The notes below the pieces were generated by a model. That model did no database searches. It saw nothing but the letters and a program-made list of their open reading frames with translations, and had not been told where the DNA came from. The translations under genes were made by a program, and so were the position numbers. From contig NC_052018.1 of assembly GCF_015832195.1 (NCBI RefSeq), positions 35,903,052-35,967,051 on the forward strand: DNA of 64,000 bases, written 5' to 3'. This document shows positions 57,901 to 64,000 of this stretch, in pieces. The stretch comes from Motacilla alba alba. Lineage: Eukaryota > Chordata > Aves > Passeriformes > Motacillidae. Every line of letters begins with the position of its first letter. The stretch's first letter is position 1.

Positions 57901-60561
57901 ATGGATTTTTATTTTCCTTTGTCTAGTCTATTTAGTGTGAGGACTTACTTTGATGGTCTGTTCTTTACTGTTAATATTGCTCCTCTATGTAAAGCTGTAG
58001 GGGCTCGGTAATGTTTCAGGATTAACAAATGTTTCAGGATTATTTACTGAGGCACAAACAAAAAAGGGAGGAAACTTGCAGCTTCCTAAACACCGGGAAT
58101 AGCAACTGTTTTTAAAATGAGATACAAGGAAAAAAAAATGAACAACTTGTTACTGTGATGATACAATCATTGAAACAGATAGAGAGGGAGGCTGTCAAAT
58201 CCTTGGAGGCTTTTAACACTGGATTGGATTTCAAAAGTCCTCAGCAACTTCATCCAAAACACCTGCACTGGGAAGGATTTGGGAACAGATAACTTCCTGA
58301 GGTCTTTTCCAACCTGAATTATTTCATGTTTCTAGACCATCTTTCAGTTGTTTCAGAACTTTTGGTTGTGTGTCTGTGCATTGTCAGTTCTTCTTCCACC
58401 CGAGTCAGAATATTTATCTCACTAGAACAGGTCCAAGACATGGATAACTTCAACACCTCAGCAGTGAAGAATGGCATGAGAAATAGTTTAGCTCCTCAGC
58501 AGTATCACAACTCATTTTATTTGCCCTTTTTTCAGTACTAACACCCCAGCTACTGCCATTTCCCAAACTAGCACACCTGAAAAAACTGCTGAGTTTTTCC
58601 AAGAAAACTCAATTTCAAGCAGATAAGGATTTGAAAGTTAGGCCTGTTTGTCCCAGAGGCCAACTTTATCCTTTGGCTTTCCAGAACTGGGTTTTGCAGT
58701 CTTTGGTTTTAGAAGCTACCACACATTCAGTATCTTCAAGTGCTGGGCAGCAGCACAGACCATGGCACACCCTTTGGACACCCACCTAACTTCACCAGCA
58801 CTGTGTACTTCCAAGTGTTTGAAAACAACAATTTCACAAGAGCCTTAGCCAAAGCTGCTTCTCCAATGTCTGTGAGGATGCTGTGTACACTTACAGCAAG
58901 TACAGCCACCAAACAGATGCTCTGACCCAAACAGATGCTTGCAGAAAGAATACTTTTTGCATCTTATTATGCCCCTTACACCCAGTCTGTGAGTTCATCA
59001 TTGCACACACATGTGATGAGTTCATTAGCACACCTTTTCAGCAAGCTGCTGGGCTTGAAGATGCAGGTCCTGTGCTAAGCAATCGCCAGAACAGTCTTCT
59101 ATTACAGAAGCAATGGAGAGCTGGAAATCTGCAACATGCCTGAAAAAAAACCAAAAAACAAACCACCAAACAAAAAAAAAACCAACATATGATAATCAGG
59201 AAAAAAACCGTGCTGAAATGCTGGGGAGATTTGGCAGATCCACACTGACTCTGCATATGAGAAGTGCAATTGCCAAGCATAACCCAGCCACAAATATCTG
59301 AAGATTCACTATATTTAGAAAGCTGGGCTAGAAGGCCAAATACCACTTTTGCTCTAATACAATCAGAAAGTAGATATGGCGAGAACACCAGCTCAAAATA
59401 AACAAAAAACCATGCTCATTAATAAATAAAATTTACTTGCTAGCCTTATTGCAACTCTTGAGCAGGACACTGAAAAAAACAAACCCATAAAACTCCACGC
59501 TGGCGCTAAGCAGTTTCACATTCAGATCATCAGTGTTGAAGCATTTGCCATCCATGCACTGCCAGTAATTTGTACAGGCTTGTAAGCAATTATATTTACT
59601 TTGAGCTTTCTTGAAAAAAAATACAAGCATTTAATTCAATTCAACTATCTAATAACTACATTGGTATAAATGGTTTGGGGTTCTTGTCTGTATTTTTTTT
59701 TCCCTAAAGTTTTGTTAAGCTTTTGCAATAACAGGCATGACATAAAATAATAAAACATGACCAAGATTGTATGATAAAATGTAAACAACTACCGTTTTTT
59801 GGAGACAGGAACTGCAGATATGGACTTTATTAAATTCTCTGGTGGCAGATGCAAAACTTTTGAAAGCTAAATTGAAAATAAAGAAAGAATTGACTTAAAT
59901 AAAAGGACAAAGATCCAAGGAAAAATACTGCTCCCTGTTTAAATACCCACGGGGGATGCACCTTTTACACCTGAAATCTAATTTCCACCTAAGCAAAAAA
60001 AAAAAATAAAAAAAAAAAAAAAGCAAAGACTTCATAACTATTATGAACACTACAATAAAATACAAACCTAAGAGATGCTACAGGAGCCTTAGAAAAAAGG
60101 CAAGGCAAAACACCACAGCAAGTTGATTTTTTTTCTCATGAAGGATCCCATCGAAACTCATGGGACACTTATGGACTGAAGTAGTCATGGAATGACAGAA
60201 TGGTTTGGATTAGCAGGGACCTTAAAGACCATCTCGTTCCAACCGCTGCCATGTGCGGGGACACCTTCCACAGCAGGCCAGGCTGCTGAGAGCCCATCCG
60301 CTCTGGCCTGGAGCACTCTCAGGACGCTGGCTATCCCCTCCCTCACACTCCCACTCCATCCCAATCCCAGCGGGAGCCCCAGAGCGCGCCCCGGCGAGGC
60401 TGCGGGTCGCGCCCACCGTGAGCCGCCCGGGCAGGGGGGACCCGTTGTGAGGGCACGGAGGGGACAACTGGCTCAAGGAGCACTCCGGCTCGGCACCAGC
60501 CATAGGAAGGAGCGGGGCGTACCTGGGAAGCAATGCTCCGCCGGAAGGAACCGGCTGCCAT
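30859..60561 (-). CDS. RARS2: RARS2, mitochondrial arginyl-tRNA synthetase, complete, 20 coding exons
   Basis: A class I synthetase that charges mitochondrial tRNA-Arg with arginine in the matrix. Twenty exons, from 60523-60561 to 30859-30945, total 1740 nt and give 579 aa (human 578). All phases fit. The start [13 protein letters not shown] is basic and serine-rich, as expected for a mitochondrial presequence. The ATP-binding HIGH signature is exact in FHIGHLRST (about residues 142-150). [13 protein letters not shown] and [14 protein letters not shown] follow. [15 protein letters not shown] (383 onward) occupies the KMSKS-loop position. The C-terminal third is the helical anticodon-binding DALR domain ([16 protein letters not shown] to the end, [13 protein letters not shown]). 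Nineteen introns make the gene 29.7 kb long. It is head-to-head with ORC3 and tail-to-tail with SLC35A1. Confidence 0.97.
32269..32310 (-). repeat. RARS2: 21-bp tandem duplication at the RARS2 exon 19 donor
   Basis: Two units, 32290-32310 and 32269-32289, differ at a few bases. Each begins gtgcggcacag on the minus strand, so the donor sequence itself is repeated. Confidence 0.9.
32311..32374 (-). CDS. RARS2: RARS2 exon 19
   Basis: 64 nt, [20 protein letters not shown] then AQ; acceptor ccctttcag. The donor gtgcgg is tandemly duplicated 21 nt downstream. Confidence 0.93.
33275..33349 (-). CDS. RARS2: RARS2 exon 18
   Basis: 75 nt, [20 protein letters not shown] then YLLTL plus GG; acceptor ccttcacag, donor gtaagg. 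Confidence 0.95.
33820..33900 (-). mobile_element. CR1 3' tip, antisense
   Basis: cacacagaatggttcaagctgg followed by ggtccaaccctccctgctca is the reverse complement of the CR1 3' end. About 80 bp, in RARS2 intron 17. Confidence 0.8.
33901..35115 (-). other. RARS2: RARS2 intron 17 remainder
   Basis: No repeat family or exon seen. The open frames on both strands here do not resemble RARS2. Confidence 0.6.
35116..35211 (-). CDS. RARS2: RARS2 exon 17
   Basis: 96 nt, [20 protein letters not shown] then [12 protein letters not shown]. Two AGs compete (atgttttag and tttag). Only the first keeps the frame open, because the second leads to an early TGA. Confidence 0.9.
36197..36306 (-). CDS. RARS2: RARS2 exon 16
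   Basis: 110 nt, [20 protein letters not shown] then [16 protein letters not shown] plus AG, the junction into the anticodon-binding domain. Confidence 0.96.
36406..36473 (-). CDS. RARS2: RARS2 exon 15
   Basis: 68 nt, [20 protein letters not shown] then IIQ; acceptor ctcttcag, donor gtgagt. The reading frame remains open far upstream into intron 14. Confidence 0.96.
36955..37034 (-). mobile_element. CR1 3' tip, antisense
   Basis: gaatcacagaaggctttggg, gaagagacctttaaagatca and ccaaacccactgccacatg match the reverse-complement CR1 end. It supplies the start of a 222-codon open frame in RARS2 intron 14. Confidence 0.82.
37766..37890 (-). CDS. RARS2: RARS2 exon 14, KMSKS-loop region
   Basis: 125 nt, [20 protein letters not shown] then [22 protein letters not shown]. 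The donor is AAAA|gttagc, chosen because A|CA ACC AAA restores TTKE with exon 15. Confidence 0.96.
37891..39180 (-). other. RARS2: RARS2 intron 13
   Basis: 1.3 kb, AT-rich, nothing recognised. Confidence 0.65.
39181..39257 (-). CDS. RARS2: RARS2 exon 13
   Basis: 77 nt, [20 protein letters not shown] then YDWAE plus AG. SQSN stands where human has GQKK as recalled. Confidence 0.95.
39258..42658 (-). other. RARS2: RARS2 intron 12
   Basis: 3.4 kb. It contains the CR1 fragment at 42208-42475 and otherwise no recognised repeat, RNA gene or exon. Confidence 0.65.
42208..42475 (-). mobile_element. CR1 LINE 3' fragment, antisense
   Basis: aaggcttgggttggaaggca, then ccatccagcctggccttgaa, then tctctgggcaacctgttcc and the cagtttaaaggtattttcagcc block are reverse-complement CR1 landmarks in the right order. 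Confidence 0.92.
42659..42719 (-). CDS. RARS2: RARS2 exon 12
   Basis: 61 nt, [20 protein letters not shown] plus V; acceptor ctttcag, donor gtaagt. Confidence 0.96.
42720..44598 (-). other. RARS2: RARS2 intron 11 (GC-AG)
   Basis: 1.9 kb. It has a CA/TA-rich microsatellite-like patch at about 43740-43827. No gene is seen. Confidence 0.65.
44599..44694 (-). CDS. RARS2: RARS2 exon 11, ends at a GC donor
   Basis: 96 nt, [20 protein letters not shown] then [12 protein letters not shown] plus AG. The next two bases are GC, in the consensus AG|GCAAGT. Only this cut restores the frame (AG|A, Arg) into exon 12. Confidence 0.94.
45275..45381 (-). CDS. RARS2: RARS2 exon 10
   Basis: 107 nt, [20 protein letters not shown] then [15 protein letters not shown] plus AT; donor gtatga. 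Confidence 0.97.
46660..46815 (-). CDS. RARS2: RARS2 exon 9
   Basis: 156 nt, [20 protein letters not shown] through [14 protein letters not shown]; acceptor atattttag. Confidence 0.97.
46816..48290 (-). other. RARS2: RARS2 intron 8
   Basis: 1.5 kb, AT-rich, nothing recognised. Confidence 0.65.
48291..48367 (-). CDS. RARS2: RARS2 exon 8
   Basis: 77 nt, [20 protein letters not shown] then LQHLFE. The acceptor is ttattcaag, weak but AG. Phase 1 in, phase 0 out. Confidence 0.92.
51402..51603. repeat. 202-bp A/C-rich strand-asymmetric tract
   Basis: Almost only A and C on the plus strand, as irregular AACC/AAACCC units with just a handful of G and T. The minus strand (RARS2 sense) is therefore G/T-rich. 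Confidence 0.95.
51520..51536 (-). other. G-quadruplex-type motif
   Basis: The minus strand reads GGGTGGGGGGGAGGGGG, which meets the four-run G3 rule with 1-nt loops. Confidence 0.75.
51889..51972 (-). CDS. RARS2: RARS2 exon 7
   Basis: 84 nt, [20 protein letters not shown] then LGDWGMQF, conserved Rossmann-core sequence. Confidence 0.97.
51973..53529 (-). other. RARS2: RARS2 intron 6
   Basis: 1.6 kb. A minus-strand open frame continues about 345 bp upstream of exon 7 but shows no domain. No repeats are recognised. Confidence 0.6.
53530..53585 (-). CDS. RARS2: RARS2 exon 6, HIGH motif
   Basis: 56 nt, [19 protein letters not shown]. It carries the class I HIGH signature; acceptor ctgttacag, donor gtgagt. 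Confidence 0.97.
54700..54797 (-). CDS. RARS2: RARS2 exon 5
   Basis: 98 nt, [20 protein letters not shown] then [12 protein letters not shown] plus two bases; donor gtaagc. Confidence 0.95.
54810..54862. repeat. A-rich/AAAC tract near RARS2 exon 5 acceptor
   Basis: Plus strand aaaataaaacaaacaaaaaa and a long A run, just upstream (minus strand) of exon 5. Confidence 0.8.
54863..56136 (-). other. RARS2: RARS2 intron 4
   Basis: Apart from the A-rich tract beside exon 5, nothing is recognised. Confidence 0.6.
56137..56220 (-). CDS. RARS2: RARS2 exon 4
   Basis: 84 nt, phase 0, [20 protein letters not shown] to INRELLAK, acceptor ctcctag. Confidence 0.95.
56221..59033 (-). other. RARS2: RARS2 intron 3
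   Basis: 2.8 kb. It contains an A run near 56582-56598, a duplicated aatgtttcaggatta (about 58012-58042) and an old CR1 fragment at 58165-58332. Confidence 0.65.
58165..58332 (+). mobile_element. Old CR1 3' fragment
   Basis: ggattggatttcaaaagtcc, cctcagcaacttcatccaa, taacttcctgaggtcttttc and ccaacctgaattatttcatg follow the CR1 3' consensus in sense order, diverged. Confidence 0.78.
59034..59139 (-). CDS. RARS2: RARS2 exon 3
   Basis: 106 nt, [20 protein letters not shown] through LQAQQLAEK. The 3' splice site is preceded by a T/G tract instead of a T/C tract. The middle of the exon is diverged from mammals; the ends are conserved. Confidence 0.92.
59142..59185. repeat. A/C tract next to RARS2 exon 3 acceptor
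   Basis: Only A and C on the plus strand up to 2 bp from the exon 3 splice site, so the RARS2 transcript has a U/G tract there. Confidence 0.85.
59793..59866 (-). CDS. RARS2: RARS2 exon 2
   Basis: 74 nt, [19 protein letters not shown] followed by PVSKK and a split CG|G arginine codon. It matches the family N-terminal additional domain. Confidence 0.95.
59996..60023. repeat. A-run
   Basis: About 28 A with a single T, in RARS2 intron 1. Confidence 0.9.
60184..60330 (-). mobile_element. CR1 3' fragment, antisense
   Basis: ggaatgacagaatggtttgg, gggaccttaaagaccatctc, aaccgctgccatgtgcgggg and gaggctgctgagagccc-like blocks match reverse-complement CR1. It lies about 200 bp from RARS2 exon 1, at the edge of the CpG island. 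Confidence 0.85.
60523..60561 (-). CDS. RARS2: RARS2 exon 1
   Basis: [13 protein letters not shown], donor CAG|gtacgc. The ATG has G at +4. An ETS-type CCGGAAG (60541-60547 on the plus strand) lies inside the exon. Confidence 0.95.
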
Positions 60562-60804
60562 AGCCGCACCACGCGACGGAAGCTCCGCAGCCGACCCTTA
60601 TCCCCCCCGCCCCGCTCCTTTCCGCCCGCCCAGGGGCGGGCTAGGCCGTACCATTCCCAGGCTACAGGGGGAGCAGGAGTGGGGGCAGCAGCGCGGGGGC
60701 GCGCAGGGAGGTGGGCGGCGCGGCGGGAGCAGGCGTGCGCGGGAACTCCTCCTCTTCCTGCTGCTGCTCCTGCTGCTCTCCGGTGCCGGCGGGCGCGGGG
60801 CGAC

Positions 60805-60828
60805 ATGAGCACGTGCTCCGTCTCCAAG
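60805..60828 (+). CDS. ORC3: ORC3 exon 1
   Basis: ATG in gcgacATGAG; eight codons (MSTCSVSK), phase 0, donor AAG|gtgagg. Confidence 0.9.
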
Positions 60829-63800
60829 GTGAGGGGCGGGAGGGAGCGGGGGGCTCCGCAGGGAGCAGCGCGGCCTGTGCGGGAGCTGGACCCGCGGCAC
60901 CGCCCGCCGCGTCCCGCGCCTGCTCCTCTTCCCGCCTGCTCCAGCCGCTGCCCTTCCCGCCTCCCTGGTGCCCAGACTCCCGGCTGCCCCGTTCCGCTGC
61001 CCTCCCCTTCCCAAAGCCTTGCTGGCTCTCTATCCGTGCCCGGCTTCGCTTTGCCCGTGGCGCTGTCTGTCCTCACCGCGGTCCCACAGGATCACGGGGT
61101 GTCCTGGGTCGGAAGGGACCCAGAGGGACCATCGCGTATCCCTGCACAGGGCAGTCCTAGGGTCACACCGTGAGTGCCGAGTGACCCCACAGTGTCACCT
61201 GCCCGCTGGCTTCCTTCCACAACAAAACCCATTCCTACTTGGAGTAAGTCTCGCCCAGAACAGAGCCTGGGGTGTTGTGGCTGAAGGTTTGGTCACTTCC
61301 AGGTGAACTCTGGTGGCTTTGCTTGCTGCCATACTCATTGCTTCCCCCGCCCCAAAACTAATTCAGCGAAGAAATAGAACTAAAAGTGCTGCCCCCACAC
61401 GTAGTGTTAAGTATTTGTTATTCCCTTGGTATTTTCGATTTGCAGGCCTTTATGTGGGCTGTGTTCAGAGCAGGCAGTAGGGATAGTGCTTTCATCAGAG
61501 CATCAATAAGTAGCAAGATTTGACGTATTGGATTGAAACATCTCATCTCTTGCTTGGTCATACAGTGAACAACAGCAGTGGTTCACAGCGTGTTTTATCA
61601 GCACAGGAAGACTCCTGCCCCTCCCATTGTTTTTCACGGAGTTGTGATATGCAGCTGCATCCTTTGGTGTGGAAGGCACTGTGCAGGTGATTACTTCCAG
61701 AAGTGAAGTGCTTCCAAACAGACTGAAGAGTTAATCTGAAACAGCTGGATTTCACTTCTGACAATGGCTGTTGCATGGTAGTTTGGCAGTGAATCATGTC
61801 CCTTCACCTTGCCTCCCACATCTCATATGTAATACTTCCTTGCAGTTGTAGTTTATTCCATTTTATTCTCAGCCACATTTAGTGGTGTGGAAAAGCCAAT
61901 GCTTGCAAAGCATTCAGCAGCATTTCTATTTGGTTTGATTAAGCATCAATTCTTTTGTGTTTGTGACTTACGTATATGACTGTGGCCAATTCCATTTGTG
62001 CATGCAGCAGCACAGATAAATCAGTGGGACACCTTTTTGCAGTGGAATTGTTCTGGAGGGTTTAGCGCTTGTAGAATAACCACTACTTTTGTCCAGCTGT
62101 TTTTAAATGGTCCTTAATACACGTGGTAAAATGGATGTGTCTGAAGGCATCTCCAGTTCGTGAGGCTGTTTTTCAGAGAGGGTCAATATAAATGTTGGTG
62201 TTTTACTGCAATTTCTTATTTGTGGAAGAAAGGAAATAACATGTCTGAAGTCACTTAACAGACTGGTGACTGTGATCAAAATTGAACATAGTTCTGGTGT
62301 TTGATTTTCACTACATCATTCTTAATCTAGTGGCTGAACTGTCCAACGTTGAGTTCAGCAATCCTTGTATAAGCATCTCCATTGAGAAATAAGGGATTGA
62401 ATCAGTCTGTTTCCAACACTTAGGTGTTTCCTTTCCCCTTGCTGCAGCACAAGAACCTCACAGTAAGCGTTGGGCAGTGCAATAACTCTTCAAAAGAGAT
62501 GAACTTCTGTAGAGAAGATGGGGGAAGAAATTTCAGATTTTCTAGAAGAAAATAAAAAAAAACTTCCAGAACTCAAAGCTTAATACTGGAGTGATGAAAT
62601 AGGTCTGACTGGGAGATTACTTCTCTCTACAGGAATTTGTTGGAACAGTGGGTTTTATAAACCTTTTCCCAACCATTTGTCATTCTGCTTCTAACCACCT
62701 ACTTGTTTTGTGTTGGGATGCAGTTCACTGTGGCTTGGGCATGTAATTTCCTTTTATAAGTGACTTAATAATGCTCATTGCATTATTCTGGATTATGTTT
62801 TCCATTCATCTCTGCCTCCTACCTTTTGTTTTGTATTTAACTGAAACTGTACTGAGAAAACCGTACTGATGTGTCCCCAGGGAATAATTTCCTTTTAATT
62901 CTAAACCTGTTGGAGGTTTTGAGACATTTAAAGAATCTGCTGCTGGCCCAGTCGGTGGTTGAATTGCAAAACATAGTGGAAAGATGAAAAAATTCCTAAC
63001 AAGTGTGCTGGGTTACTGCTTCCACTAGTGTTCCAGCTTGAAACACAAATACAAAGGGGCAATATGTAACTTGATATTCTTAAGAGGCTGGCAATTCAAT
63101 ACAAATTACTGGTTTAATGGAGACTGAAAAAAAGAACAATAAAGTGGCCTCTGGAGCCAGATTGGTGTTTGTATTGAAGTCTATTTGGGGTTTTTTTGCT
63201 GTTCTCTAGGGCTGCTTTGTTTTTAAACCAAGCACCAAGAAGAGAAGATTGTCTGATAAAACAGGTTAGTACATTTTCATTTATGTTTCTGTTTTTGAGA
63301 AGGGTTAATTCTGAAAGGTTCATCATATCTGATTAAATTCATATCATGTGTTCTGTCATAGCCATGTGAAGTTTCCTCTTACTGCTTGATTGTTGAAAAT
63401 TCATTTCTTCGAAGGAATGCAAACAAATTATTGGCTAGAGTAAATGCTGGGTTGTTCTCATCTCCAGCAATCAGGATTGTATAGCCATCTTTGTCTTTGC
63501 ACTTTTTTTTACAAGAGCACTCCTCACCATGCTACCGTGAGTATTTTGCTAACAGGCAAACAATTCATCTGAAGGTCTGAATGAGCCATTTTTAAACTGT
63601 GGGATTCAGATATTGTATCCCATCCTTAAATCTCACATTTTGTATTTTATATACAAAATACATTAGGTATTTTGCCCAAGTTTCTTATGGAAAAGAAGGA
63701 AGAAAAGCCATTTGTAGCTTCTGTCCACTAGTATTTGCTGTGGATAGCAAATACTTGCTATACATTTTCTCTAGATGTGTATGCACGTCTGTTTCATTTG

Positions 63801-64000
63801 AGGACTGACTCTTCTTGGAACCAGAAATAATGTATCTTAAATAATTACTATTTGAGACTCAGTTGGGAAACTTATTGTTTTTATTCCCAAGTTAAACTAC
63901 TTTTATCATCATTAGAGCTGTCATAAGGTTTGACAATTTATGTGAAAAAGATGGAGAGGAAAGTAATGAGGTCAGATTTTTGTCATTGCAGCAAGCAAGG
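60805..64000 (+). CDS. ORC3: ORC3, 5' end (origin recognition complex subunit 3), partial
   Basis: ORC3 is a subunit of the six-protein complex that binds replication origins and loads MCM helicase in the nucleus. Exon 1 (60805-60828) gives MSTCSVSK. Exon 2 (63210-63264) gives GCFVFKPSTKKRRLSDKT plus one base. Together they match the recalled human start (SMSKGCFVFKPNSKKRK). A third exon may begin at 63992. The basic KKRR cluster sits at the very N-terminus, before the AAA+-like region, which lies beyond the window. Human ORC3 has about 711 aa, so only a few percent is visible. Confidence 0.9.
61083..61210 (-). mobile_element. CR1 3' fragment, antisense
   Basis: gatcacggggtgtcctgggt, cggaagggacccagagggac and ggtcacaccgtgagtgcc match reverse-complement CR1. 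It lies in ORC3 intron 1 just after the CpG island. Confidence 0.75.
61211..63209 (+). other. ORC3: ORC3 intron 1 remainder
   Basis: 2.0 kb, AT-rich, no recognised repeat or exon. Confidence 0.65.
63210..63264 (+). CDS. ORC3: ORC3 exon 2
   Basis: 55 nt, acceptor gttctctag, donor ACAG|gttagt. GCFVFKPSTKKRRLSDKT is the conserved ORC3 N-terminus. Confidence 0.93.
63265..63991 (+). other. ORC3: ORC3 intron 2
   Basis: 0.7 kb, nothing recognised. Confidence 0.55.
63992..64000 (+). CDS. ORC3: Possible ORC3 exon 3, first 9 bases
   Basis: Acceptor tttttgtcattgcag, then caagcaagg. In phase it would read T-A-S-K after exon 2. It is cut by the window edge and cannot be confirmed. Confidence 0.45.

Larger units (their letters stand above)
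60340..61080. promoter_or_regulatory. Bidirectional CpG-island promoter of RARS2 and ORC3
   Basis: A GC- and CpG-rich island covers both first exons. The start codons at 60561 (minus) and 60805 (plus) are 243 bp apart. Between them are GC boxes (ccccgcccc about 60605, ggggcggg about 60643). ETS-type sites CCGGAAG (60541-60547) and CGGAAG (about 60577) lie beside and just inside RARS2 exon 1. No TATA box. Divergent housekeeping pairs commonly share such TATA-less ETS/Sp1 promoters. Confidence 0.88.

Noticed and set aside
60222..61076. 284-codon minus-strand open frame over the RARS2/ORC3 promoter
   Set aside because: It lies in a CpG island where stops are rare, is low-complexity (R/G/A/P-rich), and uses a different frame from RARS2 exon 1.
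1..64000. CRISPR arrays, operons, tRNA or rRNA genes, insertion sequences
   Set aside because: The window is eukaryotic intron-rich DNA. No spaced direct-repeat array was seen, and no tRNA cloverleaf or rRNA was recognised by eye.

Overview
The window is vertebrate nuclear DNA and almost certainly avian. It carries intron-rich genes with GT-AG splice sites, many chicken-repeat-1 (CR1) LINE fragments in both orientations, and a solo long terminal repeat (LTR) of the avian ERVL type with a clean 5-bp target duplication. Bird identity is inferred from the repeats and protein similarity. A passerine is plausible but not proven. Gene names rest on recalled homology to human orthologues plus splice-phase consistency across every exon.

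Layout: (1) 1-10289, plus strand: the 3' six coding exons of CFAP206, a ciliary radial-spoke-base protein; the gene starts left of the window. (2) 10290-12151: intergenic DNA leading into a CpG island. (3) 12152-28925, plus strand: complete SLC35A1 (CMP-sialic acid transporter), 8 coding exons, 338 aa. Its introns hold CR1 copies, a solo ERVL LTR and unclassified LTR-like sequence. (4) 28926-30858: convergent intergenic region with a 19-bp minisatellite and the RARS2 poly(A) signal. (5) 60561 down to 30859, minus strand: complete RARS2 (mitochondrial arginyl-tRNA synthetase), 20 coding exons, 579 aa, including one GC-AG intron. (6) 60562-60804: a CpG-rich bidirectional promoter, with 243 bp between the RARS2 and ORC3 start codons. 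(7) 60805 to the right edge, plus strand: the first exons of ORC3 (origin recognition complex subunit 3), which runs out of the window.

The order CFAP206 - SLC35A1 - RARS2 - ORC3 matches human 6q15, so this is a conserved syntenic block rather than an accessory region. The genes share no pathway; only RARS2 and ORC3 are regulatorily tied, through the shared promoter. I see no clearly new biological system. The items most worth a second look are: an unexplained 78-codon minus-strand open frame followed by a TATA-like box and AATAAA inside SLC35A1 intron 5; the solo LTR ending 68 bp before SLC35A1 exon 5; the GC-AG intron and the duplicated in-frame donor in RARS2; strand-asymmetric A/C tracts with a G-quadruplex motif; and the TQT-type motifs at the CFAP206 C-terminus.
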